From assembly GCA_015956445.1 (NCBI GenBank), contig WIUZ02000001.1, positions 2,232,001 through 2,296,000 on the forward strand: a stretch of DNA of 64,000 bases. The letters are read 5' to 3'. Below the pieces are notes generated by a model that was not told the DNA's origin, did no database searches, and worked only from the letters and a program-made list of their open reading frames with translations. A program made the position numbers and the translations under genes. Source of the DNA: Thelephora terrestris. Its lineage: Eukaryota; Basidiomycota; Agaricomycetes; Thelephorales; Thelephoraceae. Shown here one piece after another: positions 51,782-62,820 of this stretch; position 1 is the first letter of the stretch; every line of letters begins with the position of its first letter.

Positions 51782-53741
51782 CTAAGTCCGAGCGTTTCGT
51801 CGTTTCTTAGCTGCGGTATCATCCGTCTCGACAGGTCTTTGGCAGACCGGACATCGTCCAGAAACACCGGTCAGCCAGGGGTCTAGGCATGTTTTCTGGA
51901 AGAACAGAACGAATGTTAGGGGCGAACGGAAAGGAAAATTTTTTCACTGACGTGGAAGACATGCCCGCATGCCAAGAGTCGCAGAGGTTGAGGACCCTCT
52001 CCAGCATCCTCCAATCTCAACGCCTCGGGATGTTGGGAAACCTCACCGTTAGAGTTTTTCGTCTCAGAACCTTCAACTTTGACATCTTCCCCCGGATGTG
52101 TTCCGACCCTCTTCGGCTCATCGAAATCCATGAGACAAATCGCGCAGGCAGCACGATTACCCTCCAGTCTTACGAACGGATACTCACCCTTTTCCCAATT
52201 GTCTTCCCAGCTGTCTCCCGAGCCCGAATTGCCGTGCGCCTTTCCCTTCTCCTTCGAGCCAGATTCTCCGTCCTTCTTCTTTCTCAGGAAGAAGAACCGC
52301 CGTTTCGGCTGCTTAGGTTTCGGTGGTGTCGGAGGATAGGTGTGAGCGAGGGAGGGTTTGGGGATCGGGGAGGGTTCTTGATCCTCAGGTGCAGGGATGT
52401 ATAGCACCAGCGGAATATCATCCACTGCAGTCTTTGAAAGTTTGCCAATCTCTGGCTTGATGGAGTGAGGATTCTGCAACGGATGTTGGCCGATGCACAT
52501 CAGGAGCACGTTCCAGACCAGCTGTGGGGATCATGAGTGAGGGTGGAGCGGGGAGAGATGTCCGTAAAACCCACATAAACGATTGGACCGAGCACGAAAA
52601 CGATTAATCCCAGAAGCAGGAGCTCGAGAAGCATTAAGTATGTTAGGGAGAGGATTGAAAAAGTGAGCCACCATATGTGTGGCGAAGAAATTCGACAAGA
52701 GTCAAGCGAGGAGTATATAAGAATGTTGGAGGTAATGAACCAGACAAACGAGAGGGTCGACAAAAGGAAAGAGAATCTGGAGGAACGTGAGCGGGATGCC
52801 GATGGAACGCGCAAGATCACAAACCGTGCGTATAACGGGGAATGGGGGAGGTTGGGATTATTGCGACCATTATTCCGAGACTGTCTATTTGTCGTTTCAT
52901 TTGTCCCCCTAGGTGGTGGTGGCCGGTCGAGATGGACAATTCCAGATGGATCGACGTTTGGATGCGCCGGTACGGCTCTGGCCTCCGCATCCCTAGCGCA
53001 ACGAATGGTTCAGAAGGGGTCAAGGGAAGAATCTGCTGAAGAAAACACACGCATTGATGGCGCGAGATGCCCGCTCTCTCTGGTAGCCCCAGAACAAGAT
53101 CAGGCAATCAAATCCTAACTTTACAGCCCAAACGGAATTCCACAACCCAAGGGGTTTATTACACGCTTTCCATTCGCTAACATCGGGGAGCTCCGGACTC
53201 GGATTCTCAGAGGAATAGATGAGAAGCGCAACGATAACGGTTATCTTTGGAAATCAGCCATCGGCAAGATTTTACTCGCGACCGTCGCTTGGCTTACCTG
53301 TGCGCCGTTGAAGCCAAGACTCCAGATCATAGACATGAAATCCTTTCGTTCTCGTAGCTCGGGACCTGCACCATATCCGAAGAAGGCAAGTAGGCGACCT
53401 CTGGTTGTGCGATGTTGCAATAGCGAATCTTCGGGGGGATTCTCGGGCATTGTTTGTGGTAGTAGAGGAGCAGTTGGGACTAGGTTCCCGCTACGTGGTT
53501 GTGCGGCGGACAGCGGTGTGATTGGTGGTTCTGGTTGGCGAGCGGTGGTCCGCAGGGGGACTGTGTACGAACGTGGTGGGAATTCTAGTCTCATCCTAGT
53601 ATCTGTCGGCGGGGGGACGGTGCCGCGCCGAGCATAGGTGGACGTTGTACGTTGTTCATGTCCACTGGAGGGGCGTATTGGCGTTGGGATTTCGGAGGGG
53701 TTGGTGGAAGGCCGATCGGTGTGAGGAACAGCTTCAGACAT
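51782..53741 (-). CDS. Multi-spanning membrane RING-H2 ubiquitin ligase
   Basis: The start at 53741 gives a Pro/Thr/Arg-rich cytosolic leader. Membrane part: LLAFFGYGAGPELRERKDFM, an intron (53.3 kb), ITVIVALLIYSSENPSPELP, SVWAVKLGFDCLILFWGYQR, then SFLLSTLSFVWFITSNILIY and IWWLTFSILSLTYLMLLELL, about four to five helices. The C-terminal RING is CAICLMDFDEPKRV ... LLACGHVFH, spliced to KTCLDPWLTGVSGRCPVCQR, i.e. CX2C, CxHxxHxxC, CxxC (RING-H2). The loop between the first and second Cys pairs is about 55 residues, beyond the usual 9-39, and is acidic. A basic KKKRR-like tail precedes the stop (51784-51782). A membrane-anchored E3 of secretory or endosomal membranes is likely; the target is unknown. 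Convergent with SDHAF3, 153 bp apart. Confidence 0.88.
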
Positions 53742-54195
53742 CCGAACGTCGGAAAGAGTATCAGTGTCTGTCGGGATGAAAGAACGATTTAAAACGGTTT
53801 TAACAGTGCCACAGTTTGGCAGGAAGACGTGGACGGTTCGACAAGGAACAAGCTGCGGTTTTGGCCTAGATGATGGCAGTGCTCAGAACTGCCTTTTCAG
53901 GCCACGGACCTTCAGCGCTTCGGAGCTTCAGGTACCACGGCCCCTTTGTCCCACTCCCGTCCCAAAAGGCAGCTCATCTATAGGTTCCAATAAACAACTC
54001 AGATTCTACAATGCGTCCGGTGATATATCCCCCAATGTGTTCCTTTCCATCGCACTGAATGCGCTCAACAGGTCATCACCCTCGGCAGCCGACATCGTGT
54101 CAACACTTTCCTAAATGGAGGGTCAGAAAGGAAGGTGGGGAAAGGCCGAGTCCGCTTACATCAAAGTAGTGGCGAGCAAGACTTCGAGGAGCTAT
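53742..54195. other. Intergenic, 454 bp
   Basis: Upstream of the RING ligase and downstream of the GH63-like stop. A plus-strand frame (53764-54114) gives no recognisable protein. No other feature seen. Confidence 0.4.
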
Positions 54196-57100
54196 TCAAA
54201 ACGATTGGTTGAGTTGGTATTGGGTCATCGAACAATCATAGCCTGGATATAAAAACGCACTCTTTGGAGTTTTGGGCAGACGGCAGGTGGCCCCACTTTG
54301 AAGAATATGGTACGCCACCAGACCAGACCAGCCAGTTTGGTGAGAAGCGCCAAGTCCCCTTCCGTCATCGCCGTGGAAAAACTACAGGCGGTGATGAGTT
54401 TGTTGCTAGTCAAGTGGAGTAGCGTCCGGGATACCTCGTAGAACCACACGTAATCACGGAAGTGGGGATCGTGATCGAGGACGTTGTTCCCTCCATTCGT
54501 TGACCTTCTCCCATCGACGTCACGCCCAAAGATATGGATGATGCGGTGTTGAATCTCCTCCGCGACTTCAACCAAGTTCATATACTCCCCGCTCCCTGTC
54601 GGACACTCTACCTGATAATGACTGAGTTCAGTATGTTTGACTTGCAGTTACAGACGGCACCGACCTGGACCTCATCTCCGTAGTATTGGTAGAACCGTTG
54701 CAAGCTCTCAATGAGCAGGAAGTTCACAGCAAGCCAAATTGGCCCACGCCAGTTTGAGTTTCCCCCAAACATTCCTGACATCGAGTCGCCAGGCCAGTAT
54801 CCGACCTCATGCCTGTTGCCGTCAACATCCATGCCCCACGGTTGATCCTTATGTTTCTTGGACAACCTGTAACCGGGTGAGTTACGGAGTCATTCTGACT
54901 CAACGACGGACGTACGACCGGATGCCATGCTCGCTCAGGAACTCATCCTCGTCAAGCATGTTCTCTAAGATCTTAACCAACCTATCCTTGTCTGCCAAAG
55001 CAAGGAGCCTGCGCTCTCCCTTACCGGGAACTGGCGAAATGTCAATTGATGCGGTTGATTGTCAATTAAAATCCCATACCCCTCATGTTTGCCATGTTCC
55101 TTGCGGACACTTCAGGTCGATTGTCGATGAACCACTCCATCCGTTTCTTAAAACCCGGTACACGGTTGATCGTGGCAGGTTCAAGTACGATGGTCGCATA
55201 CAGCGGGATTAGCCCAACGAGGCTGCGCACGGGAAGTTGCATCGAATGTCCTGGCGAGAACTGGATGACATCATAGTACATTCCGTCCTCATCATTCCAG
55301 AGACTCTGTTCGTCCTCGCCGATCTTGTATGTCATCGCGTCCGCGATAAAGATGAAGTGCTACGCGAATATTAGCGGTCGAGGCCCCGGGAATGTCTTGA
55401 CATACCTCAAAGAATTTCGACGCAATGTCTTCGTACACCGGGTTGTGCTTGGCAAGTTCAAGGGCAATGCTTAACCTGAGTGATAGTCAGCACGATTTGC
55501 GGGCTCGAAAAACAGGCATCCCACATGTTGAGACAGTAAAATGCCATCCAGGCCGTTCCGTCAGCTTGGCGCAGCTTTCCGCCAGTAGGCAGTGGCTCGG
55601 AACGGTTGAAGACGCCAATGTTATCAAGCCCCAGGAATCCACCCTCGAAGACGTTTTGTCCACTTGTGTCTTTGCGATTTACCCACCTGAACGGAGAGGC
55701 GTTAGTCAGAGATAGGTCCACCGATGACGAAAATTGTATTAACCAGGTAAAGTTCAGCAACAGCTTCTGGAAGACACGTTCTAAGAAAGGGAGATCTTCA
55801 CGACCGTGTAACTTCCTCTCGATCTTGAAAACGCGAAATGTAGCCCTAGGAAGTCATCAGCGCATGCTCTCATCAAGGTAGGGAATCTTCTCACCAGGCG
55901 TGTACAGGGGGATTGACGTCTCCAAAATTCCACTCATATGCGGGAATTTGACCATCTGGCTTCATGTACCACTCTCGAGTAAGTACGTCAAGCTGCTTCT
56001 TGGCGAACGCAGGATCAACGACCGCTAATGGGATACAGTGGAATGCGGTATCCCATGCAGCGAAGAATGGGTATTCCCATCTGGGCATACTTTCAGCGAA
56101 GTGGGGGCGACCAAAATCGTCAGGACTCACTTATCGGGCATGGAGAGGATATCTGCGGCGTGCATGTGTGGCCAGTCCTGGGGAAAGCGTCAGGATTCGG
56201 CCATTTTTGTGAGACCTCACACACCTTGTTTCGGACATGCTTGCGTTCGGGTGGAGGGGGTGGCTGGAGTGGATCTCCACTCAGCCACTGCTTTTGGATA
56301 AACTGGTAATGCTGCTTCGTCCAGAGCATTCCTCCCAGAGCTTGCCTCATGATTTGCTTTAGATCATCGGTGACTGCCCCCATAGTCAATGAATTGTAAA
56401 ATTCGTCGGCCTCTTCTCGCCGGTCTTCGATGACCTCATCGAAAAGCCCTTCGTCGTCGAGCGTTGGGTCGTTAGCCGATGGGGGTGTCGGTGTGAGCTT
56501 CAATCGAACAACAGCACAACCGCCATTCGGAGGAACGTCCTTGAAGGTATAGTGGGCGGCAGATTTGGTCCCTTTCTGTGCAGGGTTCACGAAGGTCGGG
56601 CCGTAAGGGAAGGGTGTACGGGGTCCCTGTTCTTCCTCGTCGGAAGAGTTATCGTGAGTTCTTCGTCGTATATGAATGCCGGTCTTGACCCCTTCGTCGC
56701 AGTCTCGACCGTGAGAAGGGATGATGTGATCGTGGAATGCATCCTTGACGTGGCGTGTCTGGTTTAGACCGCCGTACAACCTATAGAAATTTGTGTTGTT
56801 CTCAGTGAAGATTAGCTCAGGTTCTACGGAATCGGCGTCATCGATGCCATTGGGATTGTTGGGGTCAAGGGGAGGGGGAGAAGGAAGGCAGTACAAGTGA
56901 TAAGTTCCCAGGGAGTGGTGTTTGGCGATGATACAATTCCCATTCGCAGACATCTGAGGGGCTGGTTGCTTGCTCTCCGACCAAGACCAGGTGTTAGGGA
57001 ACCAGAACTGAGGAAGGATGTGTAATGTAGCGGGATCTGGTCCCCTGTTGTAAGCTGTGATGCGAGCGTAGACATTCGAAGCGTCTTCTTCGTCTTTAGC

Positions 57101-57969
57101 GTACTGCGGGGAGGTGAGCGGCGAAGGAAGGGCAGAGAGACACCGACCTCAACAAATACATCCCAATAGCGATTATCGTCGAACGCATCCGTGTCTAAGA
57201 TCTCGAATTCCGGGACATCTCTCCCTCGAGCTTGACTCTCATTAACCAAGTCTTCGTATGGGTAGGCCTTTTGAGGGTACTTGTAAAGGAATTTCATGTA
57301 GGAATGCGTCGGCGTCGAGTCGAGATACCAGTACAGCTCTTTGGCATCCTCGCCATGATTTCCTTGATGACCAGTGACGCCAAAAAGACGTTCTTTGAGG
57401 ATACGATCCTCGCCGTTCCATAACGATAACCCCAAACACACGCGTTGATGGTTGTCAGATACTCCAGCGATACCATCTTCTCCCCATCGATAAGCCCTCG
57501 AACGTGCGTGCTCGTGAGGGAAGTGGTTCCATGCATCACCGTTGTGGGAATAGTCCTCTCGAACAGTTGCCTGGTTTTAAAACCGTCCTCAGCAAAATTT
57601 CTTTGATTGCGAGTAAGCGGGGAGACGTACCCATTGCCTGTCCGAGAGATACGGGCCCCACTTTTTCCAATGGACCTCCTTCTTGCGATCAGCTTCAAGA
57701 CGATATCGCTCAGCGCCGCGGTATTCGCTTCCGAGGCGCCGTAACAAGCGATCGCGATAGGGGACCGTGTAACGGCCTTCAGGAGCATCGTTGGCAACCT
57801 CAACACCTTCTGTGACTTTCAAGGCTTTCAATGGCTGAACGGATTTCGTCTGAAGGGTGCTGGTCGGGATGTCGATGGTGAGGCTCCCAGGTTTAGCAGG
57901 ATCAGAACCAGTATCGCCATCGGCTTCGCCCCTGAAGAGTTTCCCCTGGATGCGCTTTGTGGAAGACAT
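54196..57969 (-). CDS. GH63-like glucosidase, YMR196W family
   Basis: A large cytosolic protein of the glycoside hydrolase 63-related family typified by yeast YMR196W; substrate not established. The start at 57969 gives [20 protein letters not shown]. Then come [45 protein letters not shown] and [20 protein letters not shown]. These are followed by [40 protein letters not shown] and [20 protein letters not shown]. The catalytic-domain blocks are [100 protein letters not shown] and, near the end, [18 protein letters not shown]. Stop at 54198-54196. No signal peptide, unlike the ER mannosyl-oligosaccharide glucosidase. About fifteen exons. Confidence 0.9.
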
Positions 57970-58115
57970 CGCTCGGGGAGTCCGTGCGCGAGGTCAGGTG
58001 GGAGAAGAGAGAAAAGGACAGGAAGCGAGTTAAGAGCGAAATTGAGGTTCAAAATCCAAACCAGACCCAACGCCGATCTCTGTGACCTGTACTGACATCA
58101 TCTGCATCCTTTGTC

Positions 58116-58773
58116 ATGTCCGTTCGCATTTTCCCTCCGTCTGACGAGAAACGCGACGGTTTCGAGTTCGACCTCGACAAGTTCATGGGAACATGGTCGG
58201 TCTCAGTCTTATCGTATGAGACGTTTTTCTGATCTCTCAGGTAGGTATGTCACCCATTCGACTTTACCTCTGTGGAAGGTAAGAGTGTGCTCCGCCATAC
58301 GGAATAATCAGCTTAAATCTCTTCAGGACAAGAAGGATGTGTCAATAACCTACACGCCTCTTTCGGATGTCGAATCCCCCCAAGGGACCATAAAATTCGA
58401 CGACCTTGTCAAATACTACCCCGCTTCCGCGAAACCCGGCAGCGCACCTTCCACGGTAGCAGGAACAGACCACACCCTCGCCGTCGGGAGTTTCAAGTGG
58501 CGGGGCAACGGCCTCCTGTTTATTGCTTCATCTAAGTGGCAAGTCCTGGGCTGCAACACATCAGAAGCTGAGGGCAGTCACCCCTGGGCGGCGACTTTCT
58601 TCGAGAAGACGCTGTTCACCCCTGCCGGTCTCGACATCCTTACTCGGTCTGCAGAAGGTATCCCAGAGCCTCTTCTCAAGGAGATATTCGAGAAAATCAA
58701 GGCCGTGGGCGGGGATGTTGCTGACCTATCGGAGACATTCTTCGAAGTCAAGCGGACCAAGGCAACCCCCTGA
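58116..58773 (+). CDS. Lipocalin/calycin-like small protein
   Basis: Three exons. ATG 58116: MSVRIFPPSDEKRDGFEFDL with DKFMGTW; a splice (donor gtcggt, acceptor gtag) joins YVTHSTLPLWK; a second joins DKKDVSITYTPLSDVE. The GTWYVTHS start with a following SITYTPL strand is the lipocalin SCR1-like signature (GxW). Later strands are GTIKFDDLVKYYPASAKPG, GSFKWRGNGLLFIASSKWQV and HPWAATFFEKTLFTPAGLDI, ending with a helix (EIFEKIKAVGGDVADLSETF) and a stop at 58773. No signal peptide, so it is cytosolic. The ligand is unknown; fungal members are mostly uncharacterised. It diverges from the GH63-like gene by 146 bp. Confidence 0.82.
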
Positions 58774-59439
58774 ACCTTGACCGGTGACCCCTGATATCAT
58801 CGCATACCACTACAGGTCTGTCCTACCACTTCTGCAGGAGTTCTAGTCGTGTCCGCTCTGACTCTGACCAGGGAGTTCTGGCACCATTCTCCCCGGTCAT
58901 CTGGATTATTTTGGGATACTAGTTGCATATTTACGAGCTCTATGGTAACTGCTACACATCCGCCCAAAAGCACCAAATACAATCAGGGAGGTCTGATGGG
59001 ACACACAACGAAAGAATCTGAGAAAAAAACAGGGTCTGTGGGAGAGACAAGATGGGAAGGTGCTGCGTGACACCCAATGGGAAGGAGCGAGTGGATCAAG
59101 AGGAAAAGAGCGTAAAAAGCGTAAAGACGGTCAATTAGAATAGTGTTTAAACCTACAATTTGGTGTGGATATTGGAGAAAGAGGGTGTGGTCGGAGAGGA
59201 AGGAAAGAACCCGCGGAAAATAAGAACGAGCGTGTGGGATATCAGATAACATAAGAATAACAACCGGGAGATGGAAGAAATGAATATATGAAAAGCGGGG
59301 GCGGTGCACTGAGAGGGTCAGGGTGGGGAGGTGATGAATGCAAGTGATGATGGATAAAATGCGAAGAAGGAGGTAAGGCGATGCGATGGTGGGGTGCGTT
59401 GGATGGCTTTCGAATGGTTAGGTATCCACAGTTGGCGTT
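58774..59439. other. Convergent intergenic region
   Basis: A 666-bp gap between the lipocalin-like stop and the CDC24 stop, which face each other. AT-rich part at 59.09-59.3 kb; no supported gene. Expected 3' UTRs. Confidence 0.4.
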
Positions 59440-62400
59440 TCATGTGACATACAGGGTGACCTGACCACCGGGTTTCAACATCTCAAATGCCATCTGAACA
59501 TCTTCTGTCGATCCCAATGAAACCAGGTCTCCATCGTCGTCCCTATACTTCACTCTCAGAGGACCATCATCTCTTCTCGGTCCACAAAGTCGGATCTTCC
59601 TACCAACTCTCTCCACCAGGTCACTGTATTCGGTGGCAAGGGGGACCTGAATAACAAAGATATCTTCGTGGAAGTGGACTTTGACTTTTACGTTCGGGTT
59701 GCCGTTAGTCAGGTTGTCAAACCCTTGCGACCGAGAGCCTCGAAGAAGAGAGCTCTCGCTGGACCCGTATGGTGTGATGGGCGAAGCGTGACCCGAATAG
59801 TCCGAGCTTGATTGGCTGGAGCCACTGCCACGTTTGCCATTGGGAGGGGTGTCGATCCAAGGGGATGACGAGGGAAGGGGTGGTGCGGCAGACTTAGGCA
59901 AATAGGCAGTAGGTTGACTGAGACTGCGCGAACGTTGGCTAAGAGACACATCGGAAGCGTTGGGCTTTGCTCTAGACTCCATTGTCTCTGGCCGAAGTCT
60001 GGTGGAACTAAACTGGCTTCGCAGCGTGGGTCGGGACGATGAGAGGCGTACGTCGTGTTGACTGTTGAAAGATGGAGTTGTACGACCGGTCGATGGCCGT
60101 GAAGAAGTAGCGCTTGCAGGGGTGATGGTGGGGAACCCACTGTTGTTTGACCCACTCATTCGCGAAGTAAAGTACTGGGCGTCGTGGAGGTCAGATTGCT
60201 GACTCCGGCGTCCAACTAGAGGAGTGGCCCTGCCCGATGGGAGGTTGGACGGTGGGTAGTCTTCAAAGTCATCCTCTTCGTCCCCTTCAAAACCGTAGTG
60301 TGAAGGGTATCCTTGCAAACTGCTGCCGTAAATACGATCGACTGGGGAAGTGATGGTGTCATCATGAGGTTGGCGATATGCATGAGTTTGATGGTAGTAT
60401 CTGTGGTCTTGGCCATTCTCCGGTCGGGAGAACTTTCCTCCCTGCTGCAATATGGGGCTAGTGCTGCTGCTGGGTTGAGGTGGTGCCAGTCGAGGAGCGG
60501 GTCGCTCGGACGCCCGCCGAGCGGCGGTTTCGTTGATCAATTTGTTGATGGCGACTTCCCACTGGCGAAGTTGCTCTTCGTTCCTACAACGCAAGGTAAA
60601 AAACTCCAGGTCGTCATCACCACGCCACCACACTGCGAGAGAATGTTGTCCTGGCGAAAAGATCAGAACAATTCGCCCGCCTCATCTGCGGAAACATACC
60701 AGAAGATGACCGGGGTGTCGCTTGTGTGACATTATTCAAAAAGATGCGGCCCTTCAACAGCAAAGGGGTATTCTTCTTTGCCTTGCCACCAGGCGTTGCA
60801 ATTTGGGGAGTACTCGAAACCTGTTTCTTGAGAATCGAGTTGCTCTTCCCAACCTTCTTTGCACTCTGCGGCTGAAGAGCGAGCTCTTTGCAACATAGAA
60901 TGATGCGCTGGAACAGGAAGACGTGATATTCGCGGTCGACGTCGGACTTGGTCACAACGAAAACATCTTCGAGTAAAAGTTCACCGAAGTTGGAGATATG
61001 GTGACCCTTCCAATCCTCGATTCTGCACTCGAGATTTCTAACGGTCTGCATATTCTCAGCTCTTCGCTGAGCTTCGTTAATCTTATCCGTGATACGTTTG
61101 GCGGATGCGGATCCTTGCTTAAGTTCGTCATAGTACGGGTAGTCGACAGGGGATGCGACTTTCAGAAGAGACTAGCCGAGGCATGGTCAGTGGGTGAAAT
61201 TGTGAAATTTGTGATGACCTACCTCGAGTAGGAGAGGATATTTGCAAATCCTTTGAATCGGTTTGATGAGGAAAGCCGGAAGCTCAGATTTCGCGTTGAT
61301 CAAATGGTTATGGTTCTGGTGAGGAAAGTGAGACTCTATCAATGACCACGATCCAAAATTCATCACCATAAGATTTTGCTCTTCAGCGAGCATAATTTCT
61401 GATGCGTTGGTGTAGTTGGCGCAATATGGTTCGTACACCGTGAACTCATCCTCCTGAAGAACGGTCAGGGAATAGAGCGTTGACCAATCGGGAGGCGCTT
61501 ACCATTTCCGTGAATTGAAGACCCCATCGTTGGTCCTTCCACGCTTGCTCTGCAGTAGCCTCCAACTTAATCAAGAACCGCCGCTGGAAGTTGAGGAGCT
61601 TGTTCAGATTAGGGAATAACAGGTGAATGGTATCTTGGTCAATCGTGTTGCTTTGAGAGAGAGAAGTGGAATAACGCTGTAGAAGGTCTCAATTGGTGGA
61701 GGGTTCGTCAGGTGAGAGCTCGAAATAACTACCTGCATGACTTCGAGATCTTGCACGTACTTCCTCTCGGTCTCAACCAACTCTCTGATGATATTACTCC
61801 GGGCGGCCTCCTGGGCGTTGATTGGTTGGGCTGAGTGGGGAGAGTCGCAGACGATAGAGTCCGTTGATTGGTGGGCGGACGAAAGTGAGGGGGGTGAAGA
61901 AGGTTCCTGGTATGCGAAGACATCTTCGGGAAGGTATTCTACTAGAGTAGTCACGGTATTGACGACCTGGAAGATGTTAACGGGCGGTGAGACGCAGTTG
62001 ACGAGGTGAAACGGAGCGACGTACCTTAACGAAACCGTCTGTGGAGTCCCGGTTGTAGAGATCCGTCACAGTAAATTGCTCGCAGTCCTCCAACTGCCTT
62101 ATCTGCATGGAGAAAAGCGCAATTGCTCGTTTCTTGTCTCTTTCGTTGGAGACATCGAATCGCTCTGGAGCGGTGTTGATGTTTATTGAAGTAATCGGAG
62201 GAGGCAAAAGGTTGAAGAGGTAGCAAAGAGGGACTCCAAGGGCAAAACAGTCCCAGAGCTGTGTCACGGGATCGGTCGACTGCCTGGATGAACCCGGAGG
62301 AGCTGCGAGGGCGAAGTAAGGTTGAAAGTTCTTGATGCGTAGGAGACGAGCACGCAGGGAGGAACATTGCTGATAGAGGGAAGTCGACTGGGAAGCGGAC

Positions 62401-62492
62401 TTGTTGAGGAGGGTGTTGTTTGCGACTGGGATGTCGATCGAGGGTCCGACGGAGGAGACGATTGATTTTTTACGGGAAGAGGGGGTCGACAT
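59440..62492 (-). CDS. CDC24: Cdc42 guanine nucleotide exchange factor Cdc24
   Basis: Cdc24 activates Cdc42 at growth sites to drive polarity and hyphal growth. The start at 62492 gives MSTPSSRKKSIVSSVGPSID. The Cdc24/CH-like domain has LLRIKNFQPYFALAAPPGSS and DPVTQLWDCFALGVPLCYLF, then TVTDLYNRDSTDGFVKV. The DH domain starts NIIRELVETERKYVQDLEVM, with HLLFPNLNKLLNFQRRFLIK and ELPAFLIKPIQRICKYPLLL, then SASAKRITDKINEAQRR. The PH domain has RIEDWKGHHISNFGELLLED, REYHVFLFQRIILCCKEL and LRCRNEEQLRQWEVAINKLI. A Ser-rich linker follows. The C-terminal PB1 has KVKVHFHEDIFVIQVPLATE and LRVKYRDDDGDLVSLGSTED, an OPCA motif that binds a Bem1/NoxR-type PB1 partner. Stop at 59440. About eight exons. Domain order fits Cdc24 exactly. 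Confidence 0.95.
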
Positions 62493-62820
62493 CGATGGAG
62501 ATGGCGACGGTAAGTCGGTGGGGCGAGGAGGGGAGGAGGAGGAGAAGGAAAGGCTGTGGTGGTAGGGAGAGTGACCAGAATGGGTTCAAGGGTTGTTACA
62601 ATAGGTTTCTCCCTTCAGCAAGACTGGGAAGGGCAACCGCACGGGTTCGGCTGAATTAATTTAAAACTCAGACTAGGGATCAACAAGTCACTCTGTCACG
62701 GTTATTTTTATTCTCCGAATGATGGTGCTTTAAGCTCCGCCATCACCGCCACGCCTGTCGTCCCCCGAGTCCCAACAACACTCCACCCCCGACCCACGCT
62801 GGGCGAGGAGAGACCCCGGA
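62493..62820. promoter_or_regulatory. Bidirectional promoter, CDC24 and the BRCT gene
   Basis: 328 bp between two outward-facing starts. Contains a pyrimidine-rich leader before 62821 and an AT-rich centre near 62655-62715. No defined element. Confidence 0.45.

Noticed and set aside
53764-54114. Plus-strand frame of 116 codons
   Set aside because: No recognisable product, and it sits in the promoter region of the RING ligase.
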